DNA of 10,677 nt from Akkermansiaceae bacterium UBA5020. Its GTDB lineage: Bacteria > Verrucomicrobiota > Verrucomicrobiia > Verrucomicrobiales > DEV007. Under the pieces are notes generated by a model, which had not been told where the DNA came from, did no database searches, and was given only the letters and a program-made list of their open reading frames with translations. A program made the translations under genes and the position numbers. Every line of letters begins with the position of its first letter. Within the stretch, counting starts at the first letter, position 1. Location of the stretch: positions 117,532 through 128,208 of the forward strand of contig DGXY01000075.1 in the NCBI GenBank assembly GCA_002396885.1, given 5' to 3'. Positions 1 to 6,692 of this stretch are shown piece by piece.

Positions 1-950
1 ACGACAAGACCTTCGAGATCCCCGCCGCCGGCACCGTCCGTGTCGTCGATGGCTCCGGAAAGGTTCTCATCGAGCACGCCGTCGCCGCCGGCGACATCTG
101 GCGCGCCTGCCAGACGAAGGATGCCCCCATCCGCGATTGGGTGAAGCTCGCGATCACCCGCGCCCGCGCCACCGGCAGCCCCGCCGTCTTCTGGCTCGAC
201 GAGGAACGTGCCCACGACGCCGAGCTCATCAAGAAAGTCGGGGAATACCTCGGCGAACACGACACCGACGGACTCGAGATCATGATCCTCTCCCCTGTCG
301 AGGCCACCGAATACAGCCTCGCCCGCATCCGCCGCGGCGAAGACACCATCTCCGTCACCGGAAACGTCCTCCGCGACTACCTCACCGATCTCTTCCCCAT
401 CCTCGAGCTCGGCACCAGCGCCAAAATGCTCTCCGTCGTTCCCCTCATGAATGGCGGCGGCCTCTTCGAGACCGGGGCCGGCGGCTCCGCGCCGAAACAT
501 GTGCAGCAGTTCCTCGCCGAGAATTACCTGCGCTGGGACTCCTTGGGCGAGTTCCTCGCCCTCGCCGTTTCCCTCGAGCACCTCGGCGATGTCACCGGTA
601 ACGCGCGCGCCAAGCTACTCGGGAAAACCCTCGACGCCGCTACCGGCGATTTCCTGAAACACGACCGCTCGCCGGGGAGAAAGCTCGGGACGATCGACAA
701 CCGCGGCAGCCACTTCTATCTGGCGATGTATTGGGCCCAACAGTTGGCCGCGCAGGAGGAGGATACCGCGCTACAAGCGGAGTTCGCGCCGATCGCGGAG
801 GCGTTGACGGCGAATGAGGAGAAGATCGTCGAAGAGCTGATCGCGGTGCAGGGCCAGGCCGTGGAGATCGGCGGGTATTACCATCCGAATGAGGCGCGGG
901 TCGAGGCCGCGATGCGGCCTAGTGCGACTTTGAATGGGGTGTTGGGGTGA
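1..950 (+). CDS. icd: Monomeric NADP-dependent isocitrate dehydrogenase, C-terminal part (5' end outside window)
   Basis: The frame is open from the left edge (first full codon at 3) to TGA at 948-950 and encodes the last 315 residues of the roughly 740-residue monomeric isocitrate dehydrogenase. This enzyme oxidatively decarboxylates isocitrate to 2-oxoglutarate with NADP+ in the cytosolic TCA cycle. Family hallmarks, counted from the first visible residue: CQTKDAPIRDW (36-46), TRARATGSPAVFWLDE (52-67), then RAHD (69-72), which I recall as carrying substrate- and metal-binding residues. These are followed by SPVEAT, RRGEDTISVTGNVLRDY, LFPILELGTSAKMLSVVPL, GGGLFETGAGGSAPKHVQQ, RWDSLGEFLALA, IDNRGSHF, GGYY and the terminal MRPSATLN. 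It is unrelated to the dimeric Icd fold. An internal GTG at 141 is not the start, because family sequence continues upstream of it. The gene converges on the RMD1-family gene. Alanine codons switch from mainly GCC to mainly GCG in the last 200 bases. The family call is very secure. Confidence 0.96.
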   Translation, partial: DKTFEIPAAGTVRVVDGSGKVLIEHAVAAGDIWRACQTKDAPIRDWVKLAITRARATGSPAVFWLDEERAHDAELIKKVGEYLGEHDTDGLEIMILSPVEATEYSLARIRRGEDTISVTGNVLRDYLTDLFPILELGTSAKMLSVVPLMNGGGLFETGAGGSAPKHVQQFLAENYLRWDSLGEFLALAVSLEHLGDVTGNARAKLLGKTLDAATGDFLKHDRSPGRKLGTIDNRGSHFYLAMYWAQQLAAQEEDTALQAEFAPIAEALTANEEKIVEELIAVQGQAVEIGGYYHPNEARVEAAMRPSATLNGVLG

Positions 951-998
951 TGGGAGGGAGCCGGGGCGAGCGGGAACGGATCCAGCGGACTCTCCGCC

Positions 999-1010
999 CC
1001 CGGGCCCGGG
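999..1010. repeat. GC-rich perfect palindrome between convergent genes
   Basis: CCCGGGCCCGGG is a perfect 12-base inverted repeat in the 70-bp gap between the convergent isocitrate dehydrogenase and RMD1-family stop codons. It could help stop transcription from both sides, but no U-tract follows on either strand, so a rho-independent terminator is not demonstrated. It may simply reflect base composition. Confidence 0.3.
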
Positions 1011-1020
1011 CTCGTCCCAA

Positions 1021-1815
1021 TCAGTGTGATCCCCCGCCGGCGAAGAACATCGCGTAAAGACTCAGGGCGATCTCGAAGAGGATGAGAATCACGATGTACC
1101 ACTCCACCCGCAGGCTCTGTCGATTGTGGATGAGGTCGAGATAGAGTTCCGATGTTTTGGAAACGAGATCGAGCTTGCGGGTCAGGGCGAGATCGCGCTC
1201 CCGCAGTTCATACTCACCCGCGAGCCGTTCGTAGAGCCGGTCGAGGTCCGGGTTGTCCCAGACGAGATCGGGTTTCTCGGCGATCTCAACGCGGCCCACG
1301 GTGCGGGTCTGGATGAGAAGGGACTGGCCGATCTCCTGGAGGAGCTGGGTTCGCTCGGCGCCACTATGACCGGTCTGGAGATTCTCCCCGAGGACCTCGA
1401 CCCGGTCGAGGATGGGGGCGAGGCACTGCTCGTAGTGCGCGAGCACGACGCTCTTCGCAAGCACACTGGCGATGACGAGGAGCCGCTCCGTCTCGAAGTT
1501 GTTGAGCAGGAGAATCCCGTCCCCGTCGACCCGTTCATTCTCGCCGGAAACGAGCCGGAGGTCGAGCGCCTCGATCTCTGGCGTCTCGAAACGTCCGGTG
1601 ATGCGCTCCCCGAGGGTGCCGAGGCGGCCATTTTCCTCGACCTCGGTGTAGCCCGCAAAAACCACGACCCCGAAGCGGAAGCTCGCCATGAGCCGCCCCT
1701 TCTCGTCGATCACGACCTCGGGAACGGAGTCGAGCGTGTCCCGCTTCTGGCGGGAACGGATTTCGATGCGGGTGCCGACGAACCACGCGCGAATGGAAGA
1801 ATGGACCTCCGACAT
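1021..1815 (-). CDS. RMD1/DUF155 family membrane protein
   Basis: This 264-residue protein belongs to the RMD1/Sif2 (DUF155) family. Eukaryotic members include yeast Rmd1 and mitochondrial RMND1; the bacterial role is not established. Visible family features are the RFGVVVFAGYTE block (47-58), the helical middle with NNFETERLLVIASVLAKSVVL (105-125), the WDNPDLDRLYERL motif (186-198) followed by the ERDLALTRKLDLV helix, and one C-terminal membrane helix at about 239-258 followed by a short glycine-rich tail. This suggests a cytosolic domain anchored at the C-terminus. I chose the ATG at 1813-1815, where family-like sequence begins. A purine-rich AAAAGAGAAG stretch lies just before it. The frame stays open to 1977, but those extra residues look non-coding. 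The gene converges on isocitrate dehydrogenase and follows the protease gene on the same strand after 251 bp, so it probably has its own promoter. Confidence 0.88.
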   Translation of the reverse strand: MSEVHSSIRAWFVGTRIEIRSRQKRDTLDSVPEVVIDEKGRLMASFRFGVVVFAGYTEVEENGRLGTLGERITGRFETPEIEALDLRLVSGENERVDGDGILLLNNFETERLLVIASVLAKSVVLAHYEQCLAPILDRVEVLGENLQTGHSGAERTQLLQEIGQSLLIQTRTVGRVEIAEKPDLVWDNPDLDRLYERLAGEYELRERDLALTRKLDLVSKTSELYLDLIHNRQSLRVEWYIVILILFEIALSLYAMFFAGGGSH

Positions 1816-2066
1816 GCTCTTCTCTTTTAAGCCCTCCGGCGGGAAAGGGCAAAAAGATAGTGTCGGCCAGGAGGCGGATTGCGCGATCTGTTGGGACTGA
1901 GATCTCTTCGGCCCGTCATCCACGAAGCGGTCCGGCTTCACATCAAGCGCATCGACCCACCGCCCCGACACAGGCAATCATCGCCCGCCATTCCCCCCGG
2001 TGCCGAAAACCCGTGAGGAAGGGACGATCTGAACCCGGAAACCTGAAACGAGGAGGGATCGTTTTT

Positions 2067-3386
2067 TCACTTGGTCACGGGCCGGTAGGTGTTCAGGTTG
2101 GGCAGGAAGAGGATCCCTGCTCCGATCTCCTGCTTCTTGGCGGCACCAGGAAGGGCGTTCCGGGTCAGGGCGACACCGGCATCCAAGCCACGCGAGCGAA
2201 ACGCGGCGGCAGCGCCACTCACGAGAGCGGTGGCCTGCGAGGTGCCGTTTCCCGTTGCCAAGCGCGCCTCACCTCCGTCGTGATAGGCCGAGGGCACTCC
2301 GACCGACGGGGCGGCGATCGTGGGAGCACCCGTGTTGGAAAAGTAGGCGAGGTGCCCCTCGGCATCGACGCCGCTCACGGAGATGACCCCGGGATAGGCG
2401 GCCGGCCAGGCTTTGATCCCGGCCGCATCGTTCCCAACGGCGGCGACCACCGTGATCCCCAAGCGATTGGCTTCCGCGATCGCTTCGGCAACGGGACGGG
2501 CGTCTCCGTAGGTCGCCATGCTGATGTTGATGACTCCGGCCCCGCGCTCGATCGCCGCATGGATGCCTTGGGCTAGCAGATAACTGTCGCTCACGCCCTC
2601 TTTCCCGGCGATGCGGATGTCGAGGAGGTCAGCCCCCGGTGCGACGCCACCGGCCCCCTGGACATTTCCCGCAACGAGCGAAGCGATTGCCGTACCGTGG
2701 GCGTTCAAAGCTCCGCCATCGTTGGTGAGATCGAGGTGGGTGATCTGTCCCTCGCGAAAAGCGGGATGGGGAGAGATGCCCGAGTCGATCACGGCGACGG
2801 TGACCCCAGCTCCCCAAGAGGCACGGTCGAGGCCATCCGCGACTCCGATCGAGGGCAGCAGGGCGGCACCAAAAGGGGCCGTGCCCGTCCCCCCAGCGGG
2901 AGGAGCGGCCGCGAGATCCGGAATCCCGACCGAATAATTCGCGCTCACCGCCGGTGCTTCGCCCTTGGTGTCGGCGAGCACATCTCGGAGTGCCTCAAGT
3001 GTCTCGAAAGAAACGCGGATCGTGTTCGTTGCCCCGAACGGGCCCGTTACCACGATGTCTGCCGCCGTCGCGCTGGTGACAAACTCAGCGAGCGCGGCGG
3101 GATCGGAGAAGGTCAGAAGGGCTTCGTTCTTCCAAGCGTGAGGCTGCTCGATTTCTTCTCTCAGGGCATCCAGCAAGGCACGGGAAAGGTCCGGCGAGAT
3201 CGCCCGTTCGCCGGGAGATGGAGCGCCGGTTTCTGACGGAGCAAAGGTCCGGGCGAAACGCCGGTCTTCACCACTCCCCGACGAAATCCCATTGCCGGAG
3301 CGAAGGATCAACCAAGCCCCCAAAACCAGTCCGCATGCCATCAGGGCGATCGCGAGGAAGAGGTCGGTGGGTTTGATCGATTTCAT
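2067..3386 (-). CDS. Membrane-anchored subtilisin-like (S8) serine protease
   Basis: This 439-residue protein has the full S8 catalytic set: Asp201 in VAVIDSGIS, His230 in NAHGTAIASLVAG, the oxyanion Asn319 in AAVGND, and Ser383 in GNGTSQATALVSG. An N-terminal hydrophobic segment (about 9-28) with a basic start (MKSIK) fits an uncleaved anchor or signal peptide, so the enzyme should act outside the cytoplasmic membrane. Residues 88-155 look like an I9-type propeptide (a strand-helix pattern ending in VSANYSVGIP). It is followed by an Ala/Gly/Pro-rich linker and then the catalytic domain from about 174 to the end. The serine motif is unusual: the common GTSMATPHV is here GTSQATALV, without the proline and histidine, yet Ser is kept, so activity is likely. 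The ATG at 3384-3386 is the natural start; no clear Shine-Dalgarno precedes it. It is divergent from the NHL gene. The substrate is unknown. Confidence 0.93.
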   Translation of the reverse strand: MKSIKPTDLFLAIALMACGLVLGAWLILRSGNGISSGSGEDRRFARTFAPSETGAPSPGERAISPDLSRALLDALREEIEQPHAWKNEALLTFSDPAALAEFVTSATAADIVVTGPFGATNTIRVSFETLEALRDVLADTKGEAPAVSANYSVGIPDLAAAPPAGGTGTAPFGAALLPSIGVADGLDRASWGAGVTVAVIDSGISPHPAFREGQITHLDLTNDGGALNAHGTAIASLVAGNVQGAGGVAPGADLLDIRIAGKEGVSDSYLLAQGIHAAIERGAGVINISMATYGDARPVAEAIAEANRLGITVVAAVGNDAAGIKAWPAAYPGVISVSGVDAEGHLAYFSNTGAPTIAAPSVGVPSAYHDGGEARLATGNGTSQATALVSGAAAAFRSRGLDAGVALTRNALPGAAKKQEIGAGILFLPNLNTYRPVTK

Positions 3387-3484
3387 ACGGGGGGAGCCCG
3401 GCCTAGGAGTAGGCTACAGGAGGAAGGATCGGGTCGCAAGGTTCGGTTGGTTCGTCGCCCCCGCTCACCGAACCCCTGCGCCAC

Positions 3485-3509
3485 CCCCCGGCCTTCGGCC
3501 GGCCGGGGG
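3485..3509. repeat. Strong GC hairpin in divergent intergenic region
   Basis: The left arm CCCCCGGCC (3485-3493) and the right arm GGCCGGGGG (3501-3509) form a perfect 9-bp stem around the 7-base loop TTCGGCC. An alternative fold pairs GGCC-TTC-GGCC within it. The hairpin sits about 100 bp upstream of the protease start and about 76 bp before the NHL-protein start. It could be a leader structure, a protein-binding palindrome or a dispersed palindromic repeat. No U-tract follows on either strand, so I do not call it a terminator. Confidence 0.55.
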
Positions 3510-3585
3510 CGAGAGGCGGAAAGAACAAAATTGCCACATTGTTCCCGTTTTCTCCGGGACGGAGGAGCGTTATAGTTGTCGGCTC

Positions 3586-5016
3586 ATGAAGTCTCTTGTC
3601 CTCTTGGTCATCACCGCCTGCCTTCCCGCGACTTTTGCCTTGGCTCAATTCCCCGCCTTCCCGGCTGCCGACCGGGTCCTCGGACCGCCGGACTTCACCT
3701 CGCTTGAACCCTTCGTTGCCTCGCAAGAGGCGATGAACTCACCTGCAGGCGTGGCGGTGGACCCCCTCTCGGGCAAGGTCTTTGTCTCGGTAACCGAACA
3801 TCATCGCATCATGCGTTTCGCCAACAATTCGGCCCTCACCAATGGAGCCAGTGCCGAGGCGGTGATCGGCCAAGCGAATTACACCTCCACGGTCCAAGGC
3901 ACGACCGAAACGACCCTCAGCTACCCCTTCGGCATTGACGTCGACCACTTGGGGCGGCTCTGGGTGGCGGATTACAACAACAACCGCGTCTTGATGTATG
4001 AGGATGCCGCGAACCTGCCGGAGTTCGGCGCGGAGGCCGATCTCGTCCTCGGCCAGCCAGATTTCTCCACCGGCGACTTGGACATTTCGCAGACCATCAT
4101 GTCGGGCCCGAACGGGGTCCACGTCGATACGGCAGACAACCTCTGGGTGGCGGAGTACGGCAACAACCGGGTCCTGAAGTTCGCCAACGTCTCGTCGCTG
4201 AGCAACGGCGCCCCCGCCACCACGGTGCTGGGGCAGCCGGATTTCGTCACCGGTAGTTCTGGAACGAGCGATATCGAGATGTGGGAGCCGGTGGCGGTCC
4301 TCGTTGACAATGCGGGCCGTCTCTGGGTGGCGGATCAATCCAACAACCGCGTGCTGCGCTTCGACAATGCGGCCGCACTTGGCAATGGAGCGGCAGCAAA
4401 CGGGGTTCTCGGCCAGTCGGACTTCGACACGAACACGCCGGGATCGACGCCACAGACGATGGGCCAGCCAAGTGCTCTAGCCATCGACCGGTCAGGCACC
4501 CTTTACATTTCGGACAACGAGAACAACCGGGTGCTTTACCACAGAAAACCCGCCTCGAAGGCCAACGGTAGCACGCCTGATGGGGTGATCGGTCAGCCCG
4601 ATCTGACGACAATAACGGTAGGCACCACGGCACAAAATCTGGCGCGGCCCTACGGGGGATTGGATTTCGACCTGGCGGGCAATCTCTGGGTGGCGGACTA
4701 TGGGAACAACCGCGCGCTGCGCTTCCCCGGAGACTGGACGGTCGCATCTCCTCAGGTTAAGGGGAAGGTTCCGAAGTCCCCCAAGCGCGGAAAACTCGAC
4801 CTCAAAGGAACGGCAGCGGACCGCAGCGGCGTCGCCGAGGTCCGCTACCGGGTGGGCAAAGGTGCCTTCAAGGCTGCCAAAGGAACGACGTCGTGGAAAC
4901 TCTCGGCGAAGCTGAAGCCGGGCAAGAACGTGATTGAGATCGTGACGGAGGACGCGGCCGGCAACGTCTCCGCGCCTCTGTTGGTGAAGGTGAAAGTGAA
5001 GAGGAAAAAGAAGTGA
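3586..5016 (+). CDS. Secreted NHL-repeat beta-propeller protein with Ig-like C-terminal domain
   Basis: This 476-residue protein has a Sec signal peptide (MKSLVLLVITACLPATFALA, probable cut before QF at 20/21). Six NHL-type units follow, each with a strand like LWVADYNNNRVLMY: about 64-79 (degenerate, VFVSVTEHHRIMRF), 125-138, 186-199, 246-259, 306-319 (LYISDNENNRVLYH) and 367-380. Between them a second motif recurs: VLGPPDF, VIGQANY, VLGQPDF twice, VLGQSDF and VIGQPDL. Six repeats fit a closed propeller that binds protein or glycan partners; no catalytic residues are evident. Residues 390-466 resemble a bacterial Ig-like domain (LDLKGTAADRSGVAEVRYRV, IEIVTEDAAGNVSAP). The chain ends in the very basic KVKVKRKKK. 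I chose ATG 3586 because the signal peptide starts there, although the frame is open back to 3292 and beyond. There is no good Shine-Dalgarno; GGAGGAG lies 18 bases away. It is divergent from the protease gene. Its partner is unknown. Confidence 0.88.
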   Translation: MKSLVLLVITACLPATFALAQFPAFPAADRVLGPPDFTSLEPFVASQEAMNSPAGVAVDPLSGKVFVSVTEHHRIMRFANNSALTNGASAEAVIGQANYTSTVQGTTETTLSYPFGIDVDHLGRLWVADYNNNRVLMYEDAANLPEFGAEADLVLGQPDFSTGDLDISQTIMSGPNGVHVDTADNLWVAEYGNNRVLKFANVSSLSNGAPATTVLGQPDFVTGSSGTSDIEMWEPVAVLVDNAGRLWVADQSNNRVLRFDNAAALGNGAAANGVLGQSDFDTNTPGSTPQTMGQPSALAIDRSGTLYISDNENNRVLYHRKPASKANGSTPDGVIGQPDLTTITVGTTAQNLARPYGGLDFDLAGNLWVADYGNNRALRFPGDWTVASPQVKGKVPKSPKRGKLDLKGTAADRSGVAEVRYRVGKGAFKAAKGTTSWKLSAKLKPGKNVIEIVTEDAAGNVSAPLLVKVKVKRKKK

Positions 5017-5049
5017 GGCGGTATCACGGCCGCACCGCTGGCCTTCTTG

Positions 5050-5067
5050 GAAAGGGACTATCCTTTC
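5050..5067. other. Small hairpin downstream of the NHL gene, possible terminator
   Basis: GAAAGG (5050-5055) and CCTTTC (5062-5067) form a 6-bp stem with the loop GACTAT, 34 bases after the NHL-protein stop codon. The position suits a transcript end, but the stem is short and no U-run follows. A second short inverted repeat, GCGGT (5018-5022) with ACCGC (5034-5038), lies immediately after the stop. Confidence 0.25.
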
Positions 5068-5208
5068 ACCGGCGTCATTTCATCTGCGCGACGTTTCCAA
5101 ACACCGAACTGACGAAGATCGTTCGGGGCTCCCGCTGATGTCCACGGTCCCCGCCAACCGCCGGTGCGCGCCCTTGCGGTGACGGGAAGCGCGTGTTTGA
5201 CTGGACCC

Positions 5209-6663
5209 ATGCCAGTTTCCCGCCGCCGTTTCCTCTCCTCGACCGCCGTTGGCATGATCGTGGCGGCCCGCGTGGGAGCGCAGGGGGCGGGGCCGCGTGC
5301 TCGGCTTGGCATCCTCCTCGACACCTCGGCGGAAATGGGGTTTCTCGTGCCGCAGGTCCGGAAAGAGCTACGGGTCTTGAATGAACCGCTCGCCGCGGCC
5401 GGTCACCCCACGGTCTTGCTGCGCGAAATGGCCGGTTCCGATCTCGACCGCGAGGCCTCAACCTCGGTGGGGGCCCGACGCAACGTCCTTTACGCGCTGG
5501 GAGCACTCTACGAAGAGGTCGATACGGTGCTTTGGATCACCCCGCTGATGGGCCAACACAGCCCGCAGGGGATTTTTGCGATCGAGCAACTCTTGCGCGA
5601 GAACCCGCCTGATCGTCCGCCGCGGCAGCTTGTCTTGCGCCATCTCTGGCAGGATCAGATCGTCGCCGGCAGCGAGTGGGTGCTGCATCCTCCCGGCCCA
5701 GATAGCGATCCGCTCGATCCACGCAACCGGCCCGAGGAATGGTTCCGCCTGGTCGAGGACAATCACGGCGTGATACAGCGCTCGTGGCAGGTGCCGCCGT
5801 CGAGTTTCCGGGCCCAGTTCGGGTTCCCGAACCGCATCGCGGATTCCCATTACCTCAAGAAGCTGGCATACGAGGCCAGAGAAGCCTTTTTCGACCAGAG
5901 CTGGGCCCGTGACCTCGCCCTAAGGCATGATTTGCGTTTTGTCAGGGAAAAGGAGGAGTGGCCCGCCCGGATCACGGGACGACGCTGGCTGATGGAGGCG
6001 ACGCTGCTGCCCTTTCTCGACGAAGCGTCTCTTGAGGCAAGAAACGCGACGGTGATCGAGGCACTCTCAAACCGGGAATCGATCGACGCGGACCTCACTC
6101 GCATCGAAGCCTCGAAACTGGGCGTGGTTTTCGCCCTCGGTTATGTCTCGCAGGATCTGAAGCGCCATCTTTCCGATCGCGATCGGGCGCCGCGTTCGTG
6201 GCGGGATTTCTATATGGCCGACCTCGTCCGAATCGGTGGAGAATGCGCGAAAGCCGTGGCGTCGGGAGCAAGCATCGAGAATCGTGTCTTCGCGACGGAA
6301 CGAATCGAACTCGACTCGAAGTCGATGAAGCAAGCGGGGGCCGATCCGATCTCACGCCGCATCGCGAAGATGGCGCGCGAGGAGAAATGCGACGCGATCT
6401 ATCTCTTCACGAACGGCTACCTTGGCGAAGGCGACTACGGCACCTGGACGCTCGATTGGAATCTCCTCGCCCTCGCCATCCGCGATTCAGGGACGCGACT
6501 CTACGTGCGGGTGCCCTTTGAGTTCGGCCCCACTCCGCTCGCCCTCGCCCGCCTCGCGATGGCGAGCGGCGGAGGCGTCTTCCGCGGCCTTGCCGACGAT
6601 CCCGACTGGGATATGGAGCTGCCCAAGTCCTCCTGGCCGGAGCCCGTTCCGAAGTCGGAATGA
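5209..6663 (+). CDS. Tat-exported protein of unknown function with von Willebrand A-like features
   Basis: I do not recognise this 484-residue protein as a named family. It begins with a twin-arginine leader, SRRRFLSSTAVG (4-15), with a likely signal-peptidase site near AQG (24-26), so it should be exported folded. The mature start, RLGILLDTSAEMGF (32-45), looks like the first strand and metal-site loop of a von Willebrand A domain, but the usual DxSxS reads DTSAE. VDTVLWITPLMGQ (104-116) could be a later strand of the same fold. A tryptophan-rich middle follows (145-335). The C-terminal part has a second alternating strand-helix pattern: KLGVVFALGYVS (303-314), CDAIYLFTNGYLGEGDYGTW (394-413) and GTRLYVRVPFEFGPTPLALA (428-447). 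No enzyme signature is clear. ATG 5209 is chosen because it gives a compact Tat n-region; a GTG at 5164 is in frame but unlikely. Its TGA overlaps an ATG of the next gene, suggesting one operon. Confidence 0.78.
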   Translation: MPVSRRRFLSSTAVGMIVAARVGAQGAGPRARLGILLDTSAEMGFLVPQVRKELRVLNEPLAAAGHPTVLLREMAGSDLDREASTSVGARRNVLYALGALYEEVDTVLWITPLMGQHSPQGIFAIEQLLRENPPDRPPRQLVLRHLWQDQIVAGSEWVLHPPGPDSDPLDPRNRPEEWFRLVEDNHGVIQRSWQVPPSSFRAQFGFPNRIADSHYLKKLAYEAREAFFDQSWARDLALRHDLRFVREKEEWPARITGRRWLMEATLLPFLDEASLEARNATVIEALSNRESIDADLTRIEASKLGVVFALGYVSQDLKRHLSDRDRAPRSWRDFYMADLVRIGGECAKAVASGASIENRVFATERIELDSKSMKQAGADPISRRIAKMAREEKCDAIYLFTNGYLGEGDYGTWTLDWNLLALAIRDSGTRLYVRVPFEFGPTPLALARLAMASGGGVFRGLADDPDWDMELPKSSWPEPVPKSE

Positions 6664-6692
6664 ACCTTCCCTTTCCAAACCTTCCCACCATC

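Noticed and set aside
1126..1830. Long plus-strand open frame of 234 codons opposite the RMD1-family gene
   Set aside because: It is antisense to a gene with clear family motifs and membrane topology; the product is acidic and low in complexity, as expected for a shadow frame in GC-rich DNA.
1816..1977. N-terminal extension of the RMD1-family protein by 54 residues
   Set aside because: The extra residues have no family similarity or leader features, and the internal ATG at 1813-1815 has a purine-rich upstream stretch.
3571..3576. TATAGT as a -10 box giving an almost leaderless NHL transcript
   Set aside because: The -10 match is fair and close to the ATG, but no acceptable -35 hexamer lies at 15-19 bp, so I could not support a promoter call.
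3292..3585. N-terminal extension of the NHL protein
   Set aside because: The extension would run through the GC hairpin and into the divergent protease gene, and would bury an evident Sec signal peptide beginning at 3586.
3739..4747. Several minus-strand frames opposite the NHL gene, with internal repeats
   Set aside because: Their repeats simply mirror the propeller repeats on the coding strand.
5164..5208. GTG start extending the Tat protein of unknown function by 15 residues
   Set aside because: ATG 5209 places the twin-arginine motif at the usual distance from the N-terminus; the extension lacks leader character.
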